Source: Polytrichum commune
Lineage: Eukaryota > Streptophyta > Polytrichopsida > Polytrichales > Polytrichaceae
NCBI GenBank assembly: GCA_950295325.1
Contig: OX485804.1
Span: 66,254,033-66,318,032, forward strand
DNA length: 64,000 bases
Direction: 5' to 3'
The notes beneath the pieces were generated by a model. The model saw nothing but the letters and a program-made list of their open reading frames with translations, made no database searches and had not been told where the DNA came from. Of this stretch, positions 1 through 10,554 are shown piece after piece; position 1 is the stretch's first letter, and every line of letters begins with the position of its first letter. The translations under genes and the position numbers were made by a program.

Positions 1-151
1 GGATAGGTGTGAAATTTACTTGCATGACATTTGCACAGCTTGTAGGCGTTACAGAGCTGTTTAGTCACCGTACGTTTTCCTTTGCTAGAATGGTTATTGT
101 GTTTCCGCAATTGTGTAATGGACGTTCACAATAGCAATTGTCTTCATGCAG

Positions 152-2001
152 GCAGAAGGCACTCAATTGCCGGCCAGGGTCTCCGGTCATATTATGGAGC
201 GGGCAGTCCCGAGTACTCAACTCCTTATGAAGAGAAGCCGTTATCTCCAAAGTTTGAGGAGATGGCCGTAAATACTGGTAAACCCGAGGGTTTGACACAT
301 AGTGCTTCTCAGAAAAAGCGCTCCAAGACGCTCTCATTTGGTGATTTGTCACGAAGATTTGACCTGTCACGGTCAGCTGGAAAGCCATTAGCGCAAACAG
401 AAGATATGATGTCCAAAGGACTTGGAAAAGGCAGAGAGGCTCACGTGAGAGGCAGTGAGGGGGCCAGACTGTTCGATGACCAACCTGAATCACCAAGGTT
501 TGAGCTAACAAGAGAAGTAATGCAGCTGGAAACATCCGAAAAGGACAAAGAGAGGACACCGGGGCTCAGCACATTGAGATCCTCAGGTAAGATGCAAATA
601 TCCCTAGAGTGATACTTGCAGCTAATAAATTTTTGACACTGGATAAGCCCAACCCAAGGAAGCAAATCAAAGAGGAGGAGATTGATTGGACTACATTCCT
701 TACTGCTAGTGCAATAGGACATAATTTCAATTGACCGAATTCCTTGTTTCGCAATGTGTAATTACAAGCTGACATTCTGAGTGGTCCAACGCAGATGAAA
801 CCATGGAGGTACAAGTACCGAAGCATTCACGTTCAGTTTCTATGAAAGAGATAAGCATTAATCTGCCACCATCTCCTCCTCCTGTTGCTGACCTCCAAGA
901 ATCCTCTAGTCACAGGGACATGGGTACACAGATGACTCCTGCTGAAAGCCAGAAGAACTCAACCTGTACAACTCCAGGATTCACAACTTCACCCACACGA
1001 CACAACACCCCAGCACGCTCAGGTCGGAGGTCCGCTTCACTTGGGGCACTTCCCGGAGTTGAGGTGCTTGAACTGAAAAGTTGTCATTTGGCCAAGTTGG
1101 AACTTCGCAAGCTAGCAGGAGATGGTCAGCCTACCCTTGACAGAAATGCAGTGTGGAATACCCGAGAAGAGGAACTTATGGAGAGTTCCGCAAGACTGCG
1201 GCAAAATGATACAGGAACTGTGGAGAAATGTGACTTGGCTACTAGGGCTACAGCATGGGAGGAGGCCGAGCTAACCAAATACACAGCCAGGTCAGTGATT
1301 CTTGGTTTTTAGTTTGTTACTCAGCAGGCTAGGTCAGTCCATATGTAATGAATGCCTGGGATCAAGGCTGTACCATATTGATATCAGTAGTTTTTGCACA
1401 TGTCAGGATTATTTGCTTCCAGAAAGATGTTCCCTGCAGTGGGCAGCACACTTGGCGAGAAAAAATGCATAGGTTTCACGTACGAAATGGACTCAATATC
1501 CTAAGAAATGTCCACACTTGCTGAACAGGTTCATTAAAGACGAAGCGGAAATCAAAGCATGGGAGGACCTTCAAGTTGCTAAGGCTGAAGCCGAGATGGA
1601 AAAGATAAAGGTAGGTATTCTTCTAGGATATCTGGTCGTTATCGTGCGTTTTGAGATCATTTCACTGGGTCACCCGTACGTATGTTTTGAGTCAGTAAGG
1701 ACAACGCCTTTCATACATACGGGTTACCCAACCTAGCTCCTCAATTGTATCCAGAAGATAAAGTGATTTGTTGGTTGTGGAGACGCAGGCAAAAATTGAC
1801 AAGATGCGCAGAGAAGCTGACGAGAAGATGAAGAGCAGGATAGCTGTGTCAACGCGGAAAGCAGAAGAAATGAGAGCTGCAGCACGGGCTATTCGAGCAG
1901 AGCAAGCTGCCAAGACAACCCAGCAGGCAGAGCACATGCGCATCACGAGCAGCCCATCTCCTTGTTCCAGGTCTTCCTTCCGATGTTGCTTCACAGCTTA
2001 G
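152..2001 (+). CDS. Remorin family protein, long N-terminus (5' end outside window)
   Basis: Visible coding exons: 152-586, 795-1290, 1529-1610, 1789-2001, with GT–AG introns and consistent phases 1, 2 and 0; about 407 codons then TAG. The first exon begins after a plausible acceptor (AG at 150-151) in the middle of a codon, so the start lies left of the window. The last ~115 residues form the Remorin_C domain: RATAWEEAE, then IKAWEDLQVAKAEAEMEKIK, then a long Lys/Arg/Glu/Ala-rich coiled coil ending QAAKTTQQAEHMR. The tail SSFRCCFTA has two Cys suited to S-acylation. The N-terminal half is disordered and Ser/Pro-rich, and contains HRDMGTQMTP followed by TTSP and NTPARSG, as in plant remorin groups with long N-termini (Arabidopsis group 5/6 type, from memory). 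Family role: plasma-membrane nanodomain scaffold. The exact group is inferred. Confidence 0.9.
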
Positions 2002-2824
2002 CCAATTTAAGCTTAGGTAGTCCTCATCAACTAACCCCAACCGTTCACTTAGGTCCTTCAATCGAGGAGCTTCATCAAATTTTCTCACTGTGGCCATCTT
2101 CCGGTTGCATCCCGTGAGCCTGGGATTCAATGATCCTATAAGTATATCATCTACATTCATGCGGTGTCCACATAGTATAAGCTTCACTGCCTTCGTCTCT
2201 TCACAGGTCACCAACATCTCAGTAGGTAAATAGCAAACCCAATGGCTAAATTGTGGAATTTCTTGATTTTGGGCACATTTAGTAGGGCATATCAATGACT
2301 TTGATGTCAACCGTGAAATTTTAGTGTCTGGCGACGAAATATGATGATATAATGGATACCTCTGATGTCGGAGGTGTTATGCTATTGAGCTGCACCTTGT
2401 GGTTTTATTGTGGCGTAGGGTCAACTTTACCTTCTTTCAGGGTGGACAACTTCGATGTAATCGTAAGAGCATACACAAGTAGAAACAAGGGATCGAAATG
2501 ACACGTCCATCTGACATTAAAAAAATTATGTGGAAAGTTTCAACACCATGTCCAATTGCGGCAAAGCAGTCGAGAGAAATCTGACTGCTGTTGAAAGGTT
2601 CACACCCACTAGTAAGACTCCTAGCTCTTGAATTAAATAGAGGTACATGAATCTGCTCTGGAGATGTCTTTAATGTTTAAGTGTCAGATGGTCAACCTCA
2701 CAGAGACAACCTGTGATTTCGATGACCCTGCAGTGACTGTTACTTCTCACTGTACGCTAATCAAACCCAATGTCTGGGGAAATTTCGGGGTATAATCAGT
2801 CAAACTCCTAGTGTTTCCAAGTCC

Positions 2825-3405
2825 AACCAGTTACATGTTGTGATCTTTCGGTTGTCCTTCATTATTTTGAGATATATTCCATAGATTTCTCTAAAATGAT
2901 CATTAATTTCCTGAAGTCAACTGGTTCATCTGTAACTAGCAGTCAGTTCTCCCCGTCCACTGAGACGAACTCCGACGAACTCCATTCTCATCGATCGTTT
3001 GGTATGCATCTAGGTATGCATTTGGCTTAGACTAAGCAACAAGCTGGGCCATCCTTAGAAGGGACAGTTGCCAGATACAATTGCCCCGGTACTTTTTACA
3101 ATAATAACAGGACTTGGTAACCAGTTACATGTTGTGATCTTTCGGTTGTCCTTCATTATTTTGAGATATATTCCATAGATTTCTCTAAAATGATCATTAA
3201 TTTTCCTGAAGTCAACTGGTTCATCTGTAACTAGCAGTCAGTTCTCCCCGTCCACTGAGACAAACTCCATTCTCATTGATCGTTTGGTATGCATCTAGGT
3301 ATGCATTTGGCTTAGACTAAGCAACAAGCTGGGCCATCCTTAGAAGGGACAGTTGCCAGATACAATTGCCCCGGTACTTTTTATAATTAATCACAGGACT
3401 TGGTA
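2825..3405. repeat. Tandem duplication, ~290 bp x 2, downstream of the remorin gene
   Basis: Copy 1 (2825-3118) and copy 2 (3119-3405) are almost identical and abut directly. Copy 1 has an extra 10-bp duplication of the GACGAACTCC type near 2965-2985. Neither copy has a convincing ORF. The block lies 0.8 kb past the remorin stop, in the 3' flank or UTR. The high identity implies a recent duplication. Confidence 0.85.
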
Positions 3406-3536
3406 GCCACAATTTTTGTGATGAAATATTGACGTCGGGGAGGCTCGGTATAGGTTCGGGAGGGGGCTCGGCACATGTAAGGCATCGAAGACACATCCGA
3501 CACCAGTGCATGCTGCGTTTGAAGGCTGGGGATCAT

Positions 3537-4178
3537 CACTACTAGAAATGTGGTAGTTTCACGACACGACGATTCGACACGGAGTGATCAGAATGACTCA
3601 TGGCCACTTCACACACGAGCCAAGAGCCATGACCATGAAATTGTGAGAGCCCAAAAGAAAGTGTCCAAAGGCCGTCCCAACACACCTCCAAACTCATCTA
3701 TTGTGGTCACGGACCCTCAAGTGTAGTGTGAAGCCATTTGTGACTGGGCCCTCAACCAAATGCTATTTCAATGAACGTCTATGCATGCAGGTCGCCACAC
3801 ATGATAAAAATAGAATGAACCAACGGTTGTGAGCATTCGGAGTGCCATGATCTCCCGATTTTGTGTTAGGCCTACCTCCAAGAGGTGGTTTTTGAAAATA
3901 ATCCAAGTGACCGTGAAACATGATCCATTTGATGCCATGTGGGAGTTCGTGTAGACTTTACATCCATCTTGCATTCACATACTCCGTTGGCCCCTCAAGC
4001 ATCGTGTGAAGTAGTGAACTTGGACCGGCTCCGCCTTTTCCACCAATGCGAGTGCGTGAAGTGTGCTGGTCACAGGCTCTCGGTCTCATGTCTGACTCAA
4101 GGCCGAGTCAGGCTTGTGTCGTTTTGATCACTTCGTGTCAAATCATCGTGTCGTGAAACTACCACATTTCTAGTAGTG
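3537..4178. mobile_element. CACTA-ended foldback element (contains a nested Harbinger-type MITE)
   Basis: The ends are inverted repeats of about 62 bp starting CACTACTAGAAATGTGG at 3537 and ending with its complement at 4178. The arms differ at only about six positions, mostly C/T or A/G transitions. CACTACTAGAAA is a classic CACTA/EnSpm terminus. No transposase remains. A 3-bp target duplication is not visible (CAT on the left, GGT on the right). The interior is almost entirely a copy of the GGCCAC family described next. Confidence 0.7.
3601..4103 (-). mobile_element. GGCCAC-family (Tourist/Harbinger-like) MITE, nested, decayed right end
   Basis: Same family as the copies at 24521, 26049 and 32636 and in the same orientation. 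The left end is TGGCCACTTCACACACGAG (first G changed to T). The right end departs from the family after the GGTCTC motif near 4083, so that boundary is approximate. It sits exactly between the two CACTA-type arms. Strand is given by the short ORF shared between copies. Confidence 0.65.
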
Positions 4179-4910
4179 GGTGGTGTCCATGATGGTTGGG
4201 ATTAATTACAACATGATTTGGAGGCGGGCACCAAACATCTAACATGAGTCAGAAGTGCCCCAACACTGTTAAATGTGTGTCATTTTGTGTCATTTTTGAC
4301 ACCTTGTTTCTACTAGTGATAGTTGCACCGGCTATCCTATCGTGGGAGGCTATGGAATTGAAGTACTAAATCGCTCAAAGATCAAGTATCATATTATTGT
4401 GTGCTAGGTACCAATACAAGTTTCAATTAGATGTTAATCAATTACTAATTTCATCAGTAGCACAAGTGGCAACACCCTGTGGATTAATGGCACTGGTTTT
4501 TGGTTTATTAATGATTTACAATGAATCCTCCAATATATCATCATACTAAGGCATGCGAAGGCATGCGAAGGCAGTTATGATGAGCGTCCTATTGCTGCTT
4601 CAATTGGGGAAACTTGAGCTTCAAACCCCTCTACATTACTTTGTTCGATCAGCTGCATGGTTGTGTTCCATTCTATATTTTGCATCTGACATGGGCTTCC
4701 ACTATCTTATCTTCATGGTAAGAAACTTAGAAAATAAGAAGAAATTGATGTTGATACAAATAATGAATAGTGTTGGTTTGAATAGTAAGAATGTTGTGAA
4801 TAGTGTCGGCCTTTTCAATGATAAGTTGTCTATTAATAGTCAATATAGGGGGATAGTATTAGGATGAATAATGCGAATATTATTCTTGAGATGAACAATA
4901 TAGGACTCTC
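4179..4910. other. Intergenic, no gene seen
   Basis: AT-rich sequence without a supported gene. A sequence at about 4307-4319 reads as the complement of CACTAGTAGAAAC and may be another isolated CACTA-type end; no partner was found. Short direct duplication GGCATGCGAA at 4550-4570. Confidence 0.5.
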
Positions 4911-5508
4911 CCGCTTAAGTACGCACTTTGAATTGGAGCCGTTGGTGCGTACTTTACTCATATCGCTTTCTAGACCCTCTGATTCGATGAATCGCAATGG
5001 GAAATGGATGAAACCTAAGGCAACCCGCTTGACTGAAACCCAATGATGTGAAATCATACGAAATGAGCGGTTTTTTTTTATATTGATGATGCAAACAACA
5101 AAGAATATTGTGTTGTTATGTTGGAGGACGTTGATGAAGTTTTTGAAACAATGCAAATTGAAGAAGAACCACCTATCGATGACAAAATCCAGCTATCGAG
5201 ACCTTTGATGAATCTGAAAGTGCTATTGACTTCAAAGGCTTTAAAGCTCTATACTGCATTGTCCTCAACATCGACGACCAATTGCTTTGCTCTGATGTTC
5301 AAACGGAAGTTGGATAAATGTATAATGAACTGCGATGATCTTTTGAGACCTTTCAACGAAATGGTAACAAACTAACATTGAATGTCAAGCATGAAAAAAT
5401 CATGCATTCGTGGCAAGTGCATATGCATGACATGTTCAAAAAATAAAGTATGACCTTGATTTTTGTCAAAAAAATTGTGCACTTAATTGGGATGCGTACT
5501 TAAGCCGC
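4911..5508. mobile_element. Candidate ~600 bp inverted-repeat element
   Basis: A 13-bp inverted repeat GCTTAAGTACGCA lies at about 4913-4925 and, complemented, at about 5492-5504; the core GTGCGTACTT recurs internally near 4944. The interior holds an 85-codon ORF (5118-5375) and out-of-frame peptide-like stretches that I cannot assign. No target duplication was identified. This may be a degraded non-autonomous DNA transposon. Confidence 0.35.
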
Positions 5509-7195
5509 AGATTGTTGTACTTCTTGTGCATAGTGTTGGGAACATAAGGGTGGGTTTCCATGTAGGCCGCTCGCCCACCAGATTCTAGTGTGAATAAGGA
5601 CTAACTTGCCCAAATGTAGGGGGAATATGGTGGGATAAGGTTTGTATGTGCCAACTATCTACTCCCATCTTCTCAAATCCAGGCCCACCTACTAAGCTCC
5701 TCCTCCTAAAACCGGTCTTCAAAACCTTCAGTGACTAGCACTCGTAGGTTAAAGATTCTTCAATGGGCACATGGAAGTCTAGCGGCCCATGTCCATGGCC
5801 CTCCACATTCTAGTAGTTTGCCATAATGTGGTTGGATAGCGGCTTGCGCTTAAGTTCATGCAAACACCTCCAACCCATTATTTTCTAGAATCTAATGGGC
5901 AAGTGGCGTACATGGAAACTCACCTAACTCCACCCAAATTTCCAAGTTCAACTTGAATGTATGAGAGTAAACAAATATTTTCAATTTGTTTGAGGGGCCC
6001 ACAAAATATAATTAACATATTCCAAGGTCATGGAATTGACCCACGTGGCTGAATAATGTTATGTAGACTCTCGATGGGTTGTTGGAATTTAGAATGCTCC
6101 TGATGTACTCCAACACATTATTCACCTTAGTGTGAATTTGTAAACAATTATTCACAATTGTCATCATGTACGAAACCAATCAAAAGTTGCAAAGTTGTGC
6201 ACAACACACCACTAAATAGTCTTAGTAGCATGGATGGAAAATTAGAGTAGAAATAATGAGTGTGGGCCCATGCTAATTTTCTACTATAAATTTAGTGCAA
6301 AGCTCAAAACTAATGTGACCTACATTAATTCCCATTTTGAGAATTAGTGTGGGCTCTAGAAAATTATCGTGGCCCACAATAATAGGATTATTTAGTATTC
6401 CTCATAATTGTCAAGCAAATTATCCTTCATGGTTTGTTATTTATAATCACCATAATGCAAATAGCATACCAAGTCCTCACTGTAGGGATATACATAGGAG
6501 GATTAACTTACCAGAGTGCCTAGATCTCTCTCTCTTTCTCTCTCTCCCCCCCCCCCCCCAAATCATCATAGCAGCAATTGATCTTAAAACACAACAACCT
6601 TTATAGGGCCCACCCACTGCAAGGTAGGCAATAAACGCTGGCCTATATACAAAAAGGACTCCTTAACAAGTTAGGGCCAACATGCTCAAATTTATGTCAA
6701 TATAATACAAATCTTATATTTTCCTTTCTTAACATATCAAATTACGTACTTGCATTATAACATCTAAAGTTATCATGACTACCATCATGAAAAGTTGAGC
6801 TGCCAAAGCTGCAAGTTTGACTAATATATGGTCATACACCGCCACCAAATACCTAATACATTTAATGTATTAGTCTTTGGGCAAAAATAACTTGGAGTCA
6901 CGTCAACCCCTCAACGTCTAACAGGCCTTAATATTCAATCCTCTCCATGTACAAAAATGTGTGTTGGGCAACATGCGGCTTTCATTTTTAGCTATTTATG
7001 TCAAAAATGACCTTATTAAAATTTTACTCATTCTTCTAAGATACAACTGAAATCAATTGAAAACCTTAATGTTATTGTAGATTTGGGTTAAAGTACATAA
7101 AGTTACGTGTCTTTGGATACAAAATCGGATTTAGAATTTTGATCATTTATATCATGTGTGAGTGTATTTTTATTTTCTCCTCAACATACAATGAC
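5509..7195. other. Intergenic, AT-rich, no gene seen
   Basis: No supported ORF. Contains a (CT)n-C13 tract at about 6527-6559 and, at about 6230-6380, a segment related to one at about 48530-48660 (both have ATTAGTGTGGG-like and TCTAGA motifs), suggesting another low-copy dispersed repeat. Confidence 0.5.
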
Positions 7196-7350
7196 ATAAC
7201 ATTATTCAGATCCATAACAGTGTTATGTGGAACTGACAGTATTCCACACAATATTCTAGGATATTTTTCACATTAAGTCTGAATGTGGGAAATATCCCGT
7301 GGAATATTGTCAGTCCCACAAAACATTGTTATGGATCTGAATAATGTTAT
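7196..7350. mobile_element. Small foldback MITE (155 bp)
   Basis: Nearly palindromic. The left arm begins ATAACATTATTCAGATCC at 7196 and the right arm ends with its exact complement at 7350; similarity continues about 55 bp inward with a few mismatches. No coding capacity. No clear target duplication, so the superfamily is unassigned. Confidence 0.75.
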
Positions 7351-8759
7351 GGACGCGCAAAATAAAGCACAAAACCCAAAACTATGATTTTTAAATAAAT
7401 GAATAAACATGTGTTTTAAACTTCACGAGGCTCATACAAATTGTGTATTTGGTTATGTATTTGATTGTGTATTTGGCCCCTCAGTCATTTAAGGGTTAAG
7501 GTTGACTTATCATTCTCTTCAGTCACACACACAAAATCCAAGTTGGGAAGATGGTTATATATAGCCCTCATATGCGTTATGTTCAAGCAAGCTCTAGTAA
7601 GCTCTAAGGTGACAACCATATGGTTGATACTACATTGATGTTAGCTTTAGTTGGCCATAAATATTATGCTAAATAGTGGTGTTTTGTTTATTTGTTTTGT
7701 AATAGGTTCATAACATTTTTAAGCCTTGTGAAAGAGCTCCCTTTCTTCTCTAGCTTCAAGTATAAATTTCCAATTATCAAATTTATGATTGCATGCATGA
7801 ATGCCGAGCATAGTCAAGTGGCTAGCTCTCATTCGTTGACACCCCATTGTTCCCTATCTTCAAACATGAAACGTTCCCTCATCTACCAAGATTCAATTGT
7901 AAAGGTGCCTCCCAAAATGAAATCAATTTGAGGTTGTCCAAATTTCTTATATATTATATCATTTGTGTCAATAGACTAAACATGCCACTCAAGAATGTGT
8001 ATTGTTGGGAATTCCCTTAATAAGTTAGCCACAATCCAGAGAGCAAAACTCAAGGAAGCCCATGAACGCTCTAGGAGCCTCCAAATGGTAGAAAACTAGA
8101 ACCTAGATGCAAGCCCTAACAAGAAAGGTAAGGGTAGTCATTGAGGATTATTCTCACACGACAATAATGGATGAAAACATGAATGGGATGAAACTAGCAC
8201 ATCCATTGTGATTTTTTTCTCCAAACCTCGGGGTCATCTTTTGTACATCTACCTTAACTTTAGATTTCTTGTTAGCCTTTTATAATGTACACACTAGAGG
8301 AAAATAATACCTCTGCCTTATGTGTATTATATATAATGTCTCAAAGAATAGCCCTTCTTACACTCATGCTAGTTTGTACATGATATGAAGAGTCCACCCC
8401 CTAAGGTGGCCTTATTATGGGCACTTCCCACTTCAAACACAAATTTGGTTGTCAAATCAGAACGGGAATAGTCTCGTCCAATTAGCAATCGTAAATTTTA
8501 AAGGATGTCATTTCAAGTTTCAAAATTGAAGTTTAATCAAAATAAATATAAGAGGTCAAAATGACAATCCTCCTTCTCTTCAAAAGAGATTCACATAAAT
8601 TTACATTGACCCTCCCAATTATCTTAACAATTGAACCTAAAATGATTATATTTTAAGCATATAGTCCAATCTCATTGTAACACATGTCTATTGTTATGAT
8701 TAGGGCGTACAAACCTTGCCATGTACTAACTCAAATATAGGTATCCAATAGTGATGTGC
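7351..8759. other. Intergenic, no gene seen
   Basis: AT-rich. A TGTTGGGAATTCCC sequence at about 8004 resembles the start of some LTRs, but no matching end or second copy was found. Short ORFs here have no recognisable content. Confidence 0.45.
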
Positions 8760-9089
8760 CTTAATCCAACACCGGACTTGATTAGACACCTAGATCTGAG
8801 TGGTATGTGATTAGGCGTATCATCTAAGAATAGACACCAAGAACACATGTGTCTAAAAGAGATTGAACTATGTGCTCAAAATCTGCTAACTATTTGCAAT
8901 AGTCAACACAAGGGGGGGCACCTATATGAGTATTTAATGAGCACGAGAATCTTCACTTTGATAATGAAGAAGACATTCATTGAGCTCCAAAATTTACGAG
9001 GCAAATGGCTACAAGCACGATTTGGATTTAGATTTGCTAATCATCTCGCACTAACGTAATTGCATGTTTCATATTGTATGAAAAGTGGG
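8760..9089 (+). repeat. Dispersed repeat family A (~340 bp), copy 1
   Basis: Shares the ordered landmarks of at least nine other segments here: a GACACCTA..TTTGAGTGG start, GACATGTGTTCAAAAGAGATTGG, a G-run followed by ACCTATATGA, GAGATATTCAT..GAGCTCCAAA, and a GAAGTGGG end. This copy has a run of seven G at 8912-8918. No terminal inverted repeat was seen. Confidence 0.75.
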
Positions 9090-9130
9090 TACATAGAGAA
9101 AAGTGTCCAAATAACACACGTCTAAGGTAA

Positions 9131-9470
9131 ATGTGCCATATTTGGTTACTTACCTTAATCAGACACCTAGTTTTGATTGGTACTATGTGGTTTGGTGTGG
9201 CTCCAAAAGAAAATACCAAAAAGACATGTGTTCAAGAGAAATTGGACTGCGTGTTCAGAATGTGATAACCATTCTAGGCCCAATGGTCAACATTAGGGGG
9301 ACCTATATGACCATTTAACAAGCACAATTTTCTTTTAACTTTGGTAATGAATAAGATATTCATGCGAGCTCCATAAATTATGAGGAAAGTGACTACAACT
9401 TTCATTTGGATTCACTAACCATCTCGTATGTACTAATTGCGACTTTCCTATCCTATGAGAAGTGGGCTAG
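9131..9470 (+). repeat. Dispersed repeat family A, copy 2
   Basis: Same landmarks in the same order as the copy just upstream and the same orientation; only about 40 bp separates the two, so the pair may be a local duplication. Confidence 0.75.
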
Positions 9471-9504
9471 TCATAAAATATATAGATGGGTCTTAAAGAA
9501 CCAT

Positions 9505-9735
9505 TTAAGGTCCATCTACCTTACTGTAAAGACCTATGTCAAACTTCCCTTTGTAATTTAAGATTATCTTATGCACTTTGAAGTGCATTACGTTTTTGAT
9601 ATTTCTCCAACCAATCTAAATTTAAAGTCCATCTACCTTACTGTAAAGACCTATGTCAAATTTCCCTTTGTAATTTGAGATTATCTTACGCACTTTGGAG
9701 TGCATTACGTTTTTGATGTTTCTCCAACCAATCAG
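9505..9735. repeat. Tandem duplication, ~117 bp x 2
   Basis: Two adjacent copies (from about 9505 and about 9622) both run from TCCATCTACCTTACTGTAAA to TTCTCCAACCAATC, with about six differences. The motif TCCATCTACCTT also occurs at the far end of some family A copies (31400, 60215), so this is probably an extended tail of that repeat. Confidence 0.8.
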
Positions 9736-9879
9736 AGCTGCTAAATTATGTCCTTGTGCCTTTACATATAGGGGAGCGAATTAAGTATTACTTATTCCCC
9801 ATCATGCACTCCCCTCATGCATTAGCTATATTACTTATATCACATTCTTGGAGCTCATTTGGGTGTTTCGTGTATGGTG

Positions 9880-10554
9880 ACCGTTCTATGCCCGGAAGAC
9901 GTCATTGATGGGTGTTGACGGGAGTTGACGGGTGACGGGCCACCGTTCCGCATGCCCTAGCGTCCGTTTCCACTCCGAAACCCTTCCGTCTTCAATCCTC
10001 TGCCTCCTGATTCCGACCAAGCTGCTGCCGATCTTGGTTCCTTGTTTACTTAGCGACGATGATTCTCGGTTTTTACTTTCTGTTTTCCTTTCGACGGAGT
10101 GAGGACTCCACAAATAGCTCGATGAACAAGCTCCACAAGAAGCGCTTCGTGGTCACTTGCGGGCCAATCAACAAAGCTTGAGCAGATCGCCCAAGTCATT
10201 GCTCTTGCCAGATTGTCATTTCATCTTTGGTGCAATGAGTCTGTTTATGTTTCTGGACGAGTGACGCAAAAGCACGTGTATGTGTCGGCACAAGAACTTC
10301 GAGTTTGTAAAGTTGCATAACAGAACCGATTCTGGCTGGGAATCTCAGATTTCCTGTGGTTCCTTGGCTATTTTGAGTGCAGCTTCGCACACGGTACAAG
10401 GATTATGTACATGCGACATAGCCTTCTCCAAATTTGAAGGTGTTTCTGAAGGGGATTGCGAAGGAATAGCTCGTCAATTGCAACGGCAGACGGTGCTCTA
10501 GGGTTTCGAAGGGTGGAATTTGGATTGGCATTGGATAGGAATAAGAAAGAAAGC
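9880..10554 (+). promoter_or_regulatory. Probable promoter and 5' leader of the plastid-protein gene
   Basis: Base composition rises from AT-rich repeat to mixed sequence at about 9880 and stays so up to the ATG at 10555. Two W-box cores (TTGAC) lie ten bases apart at 9914-9918 and 9924-9928, followed by TGACGGGCC. ORFs here on either strand look non-coding. The transcription start is not determinable by eye. Confidence 0.4.

Noticed and set aside
82-151. Remorin start inside the window (TTG at 82 or ATG at 118)
   Set aside because: The first is not ATG, and a good acceptor at 150-151 precedes the conserved-looking N-terminal text; the gene most likely begins left of the window.
1849-2310. 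153-codon minus-strand ORF overlapping the remorin 3' exon
   Set aside because: Antisense shadow of the remorin coiled-coil exon; the sense frame has clear family similarity and splice-consistent phase.
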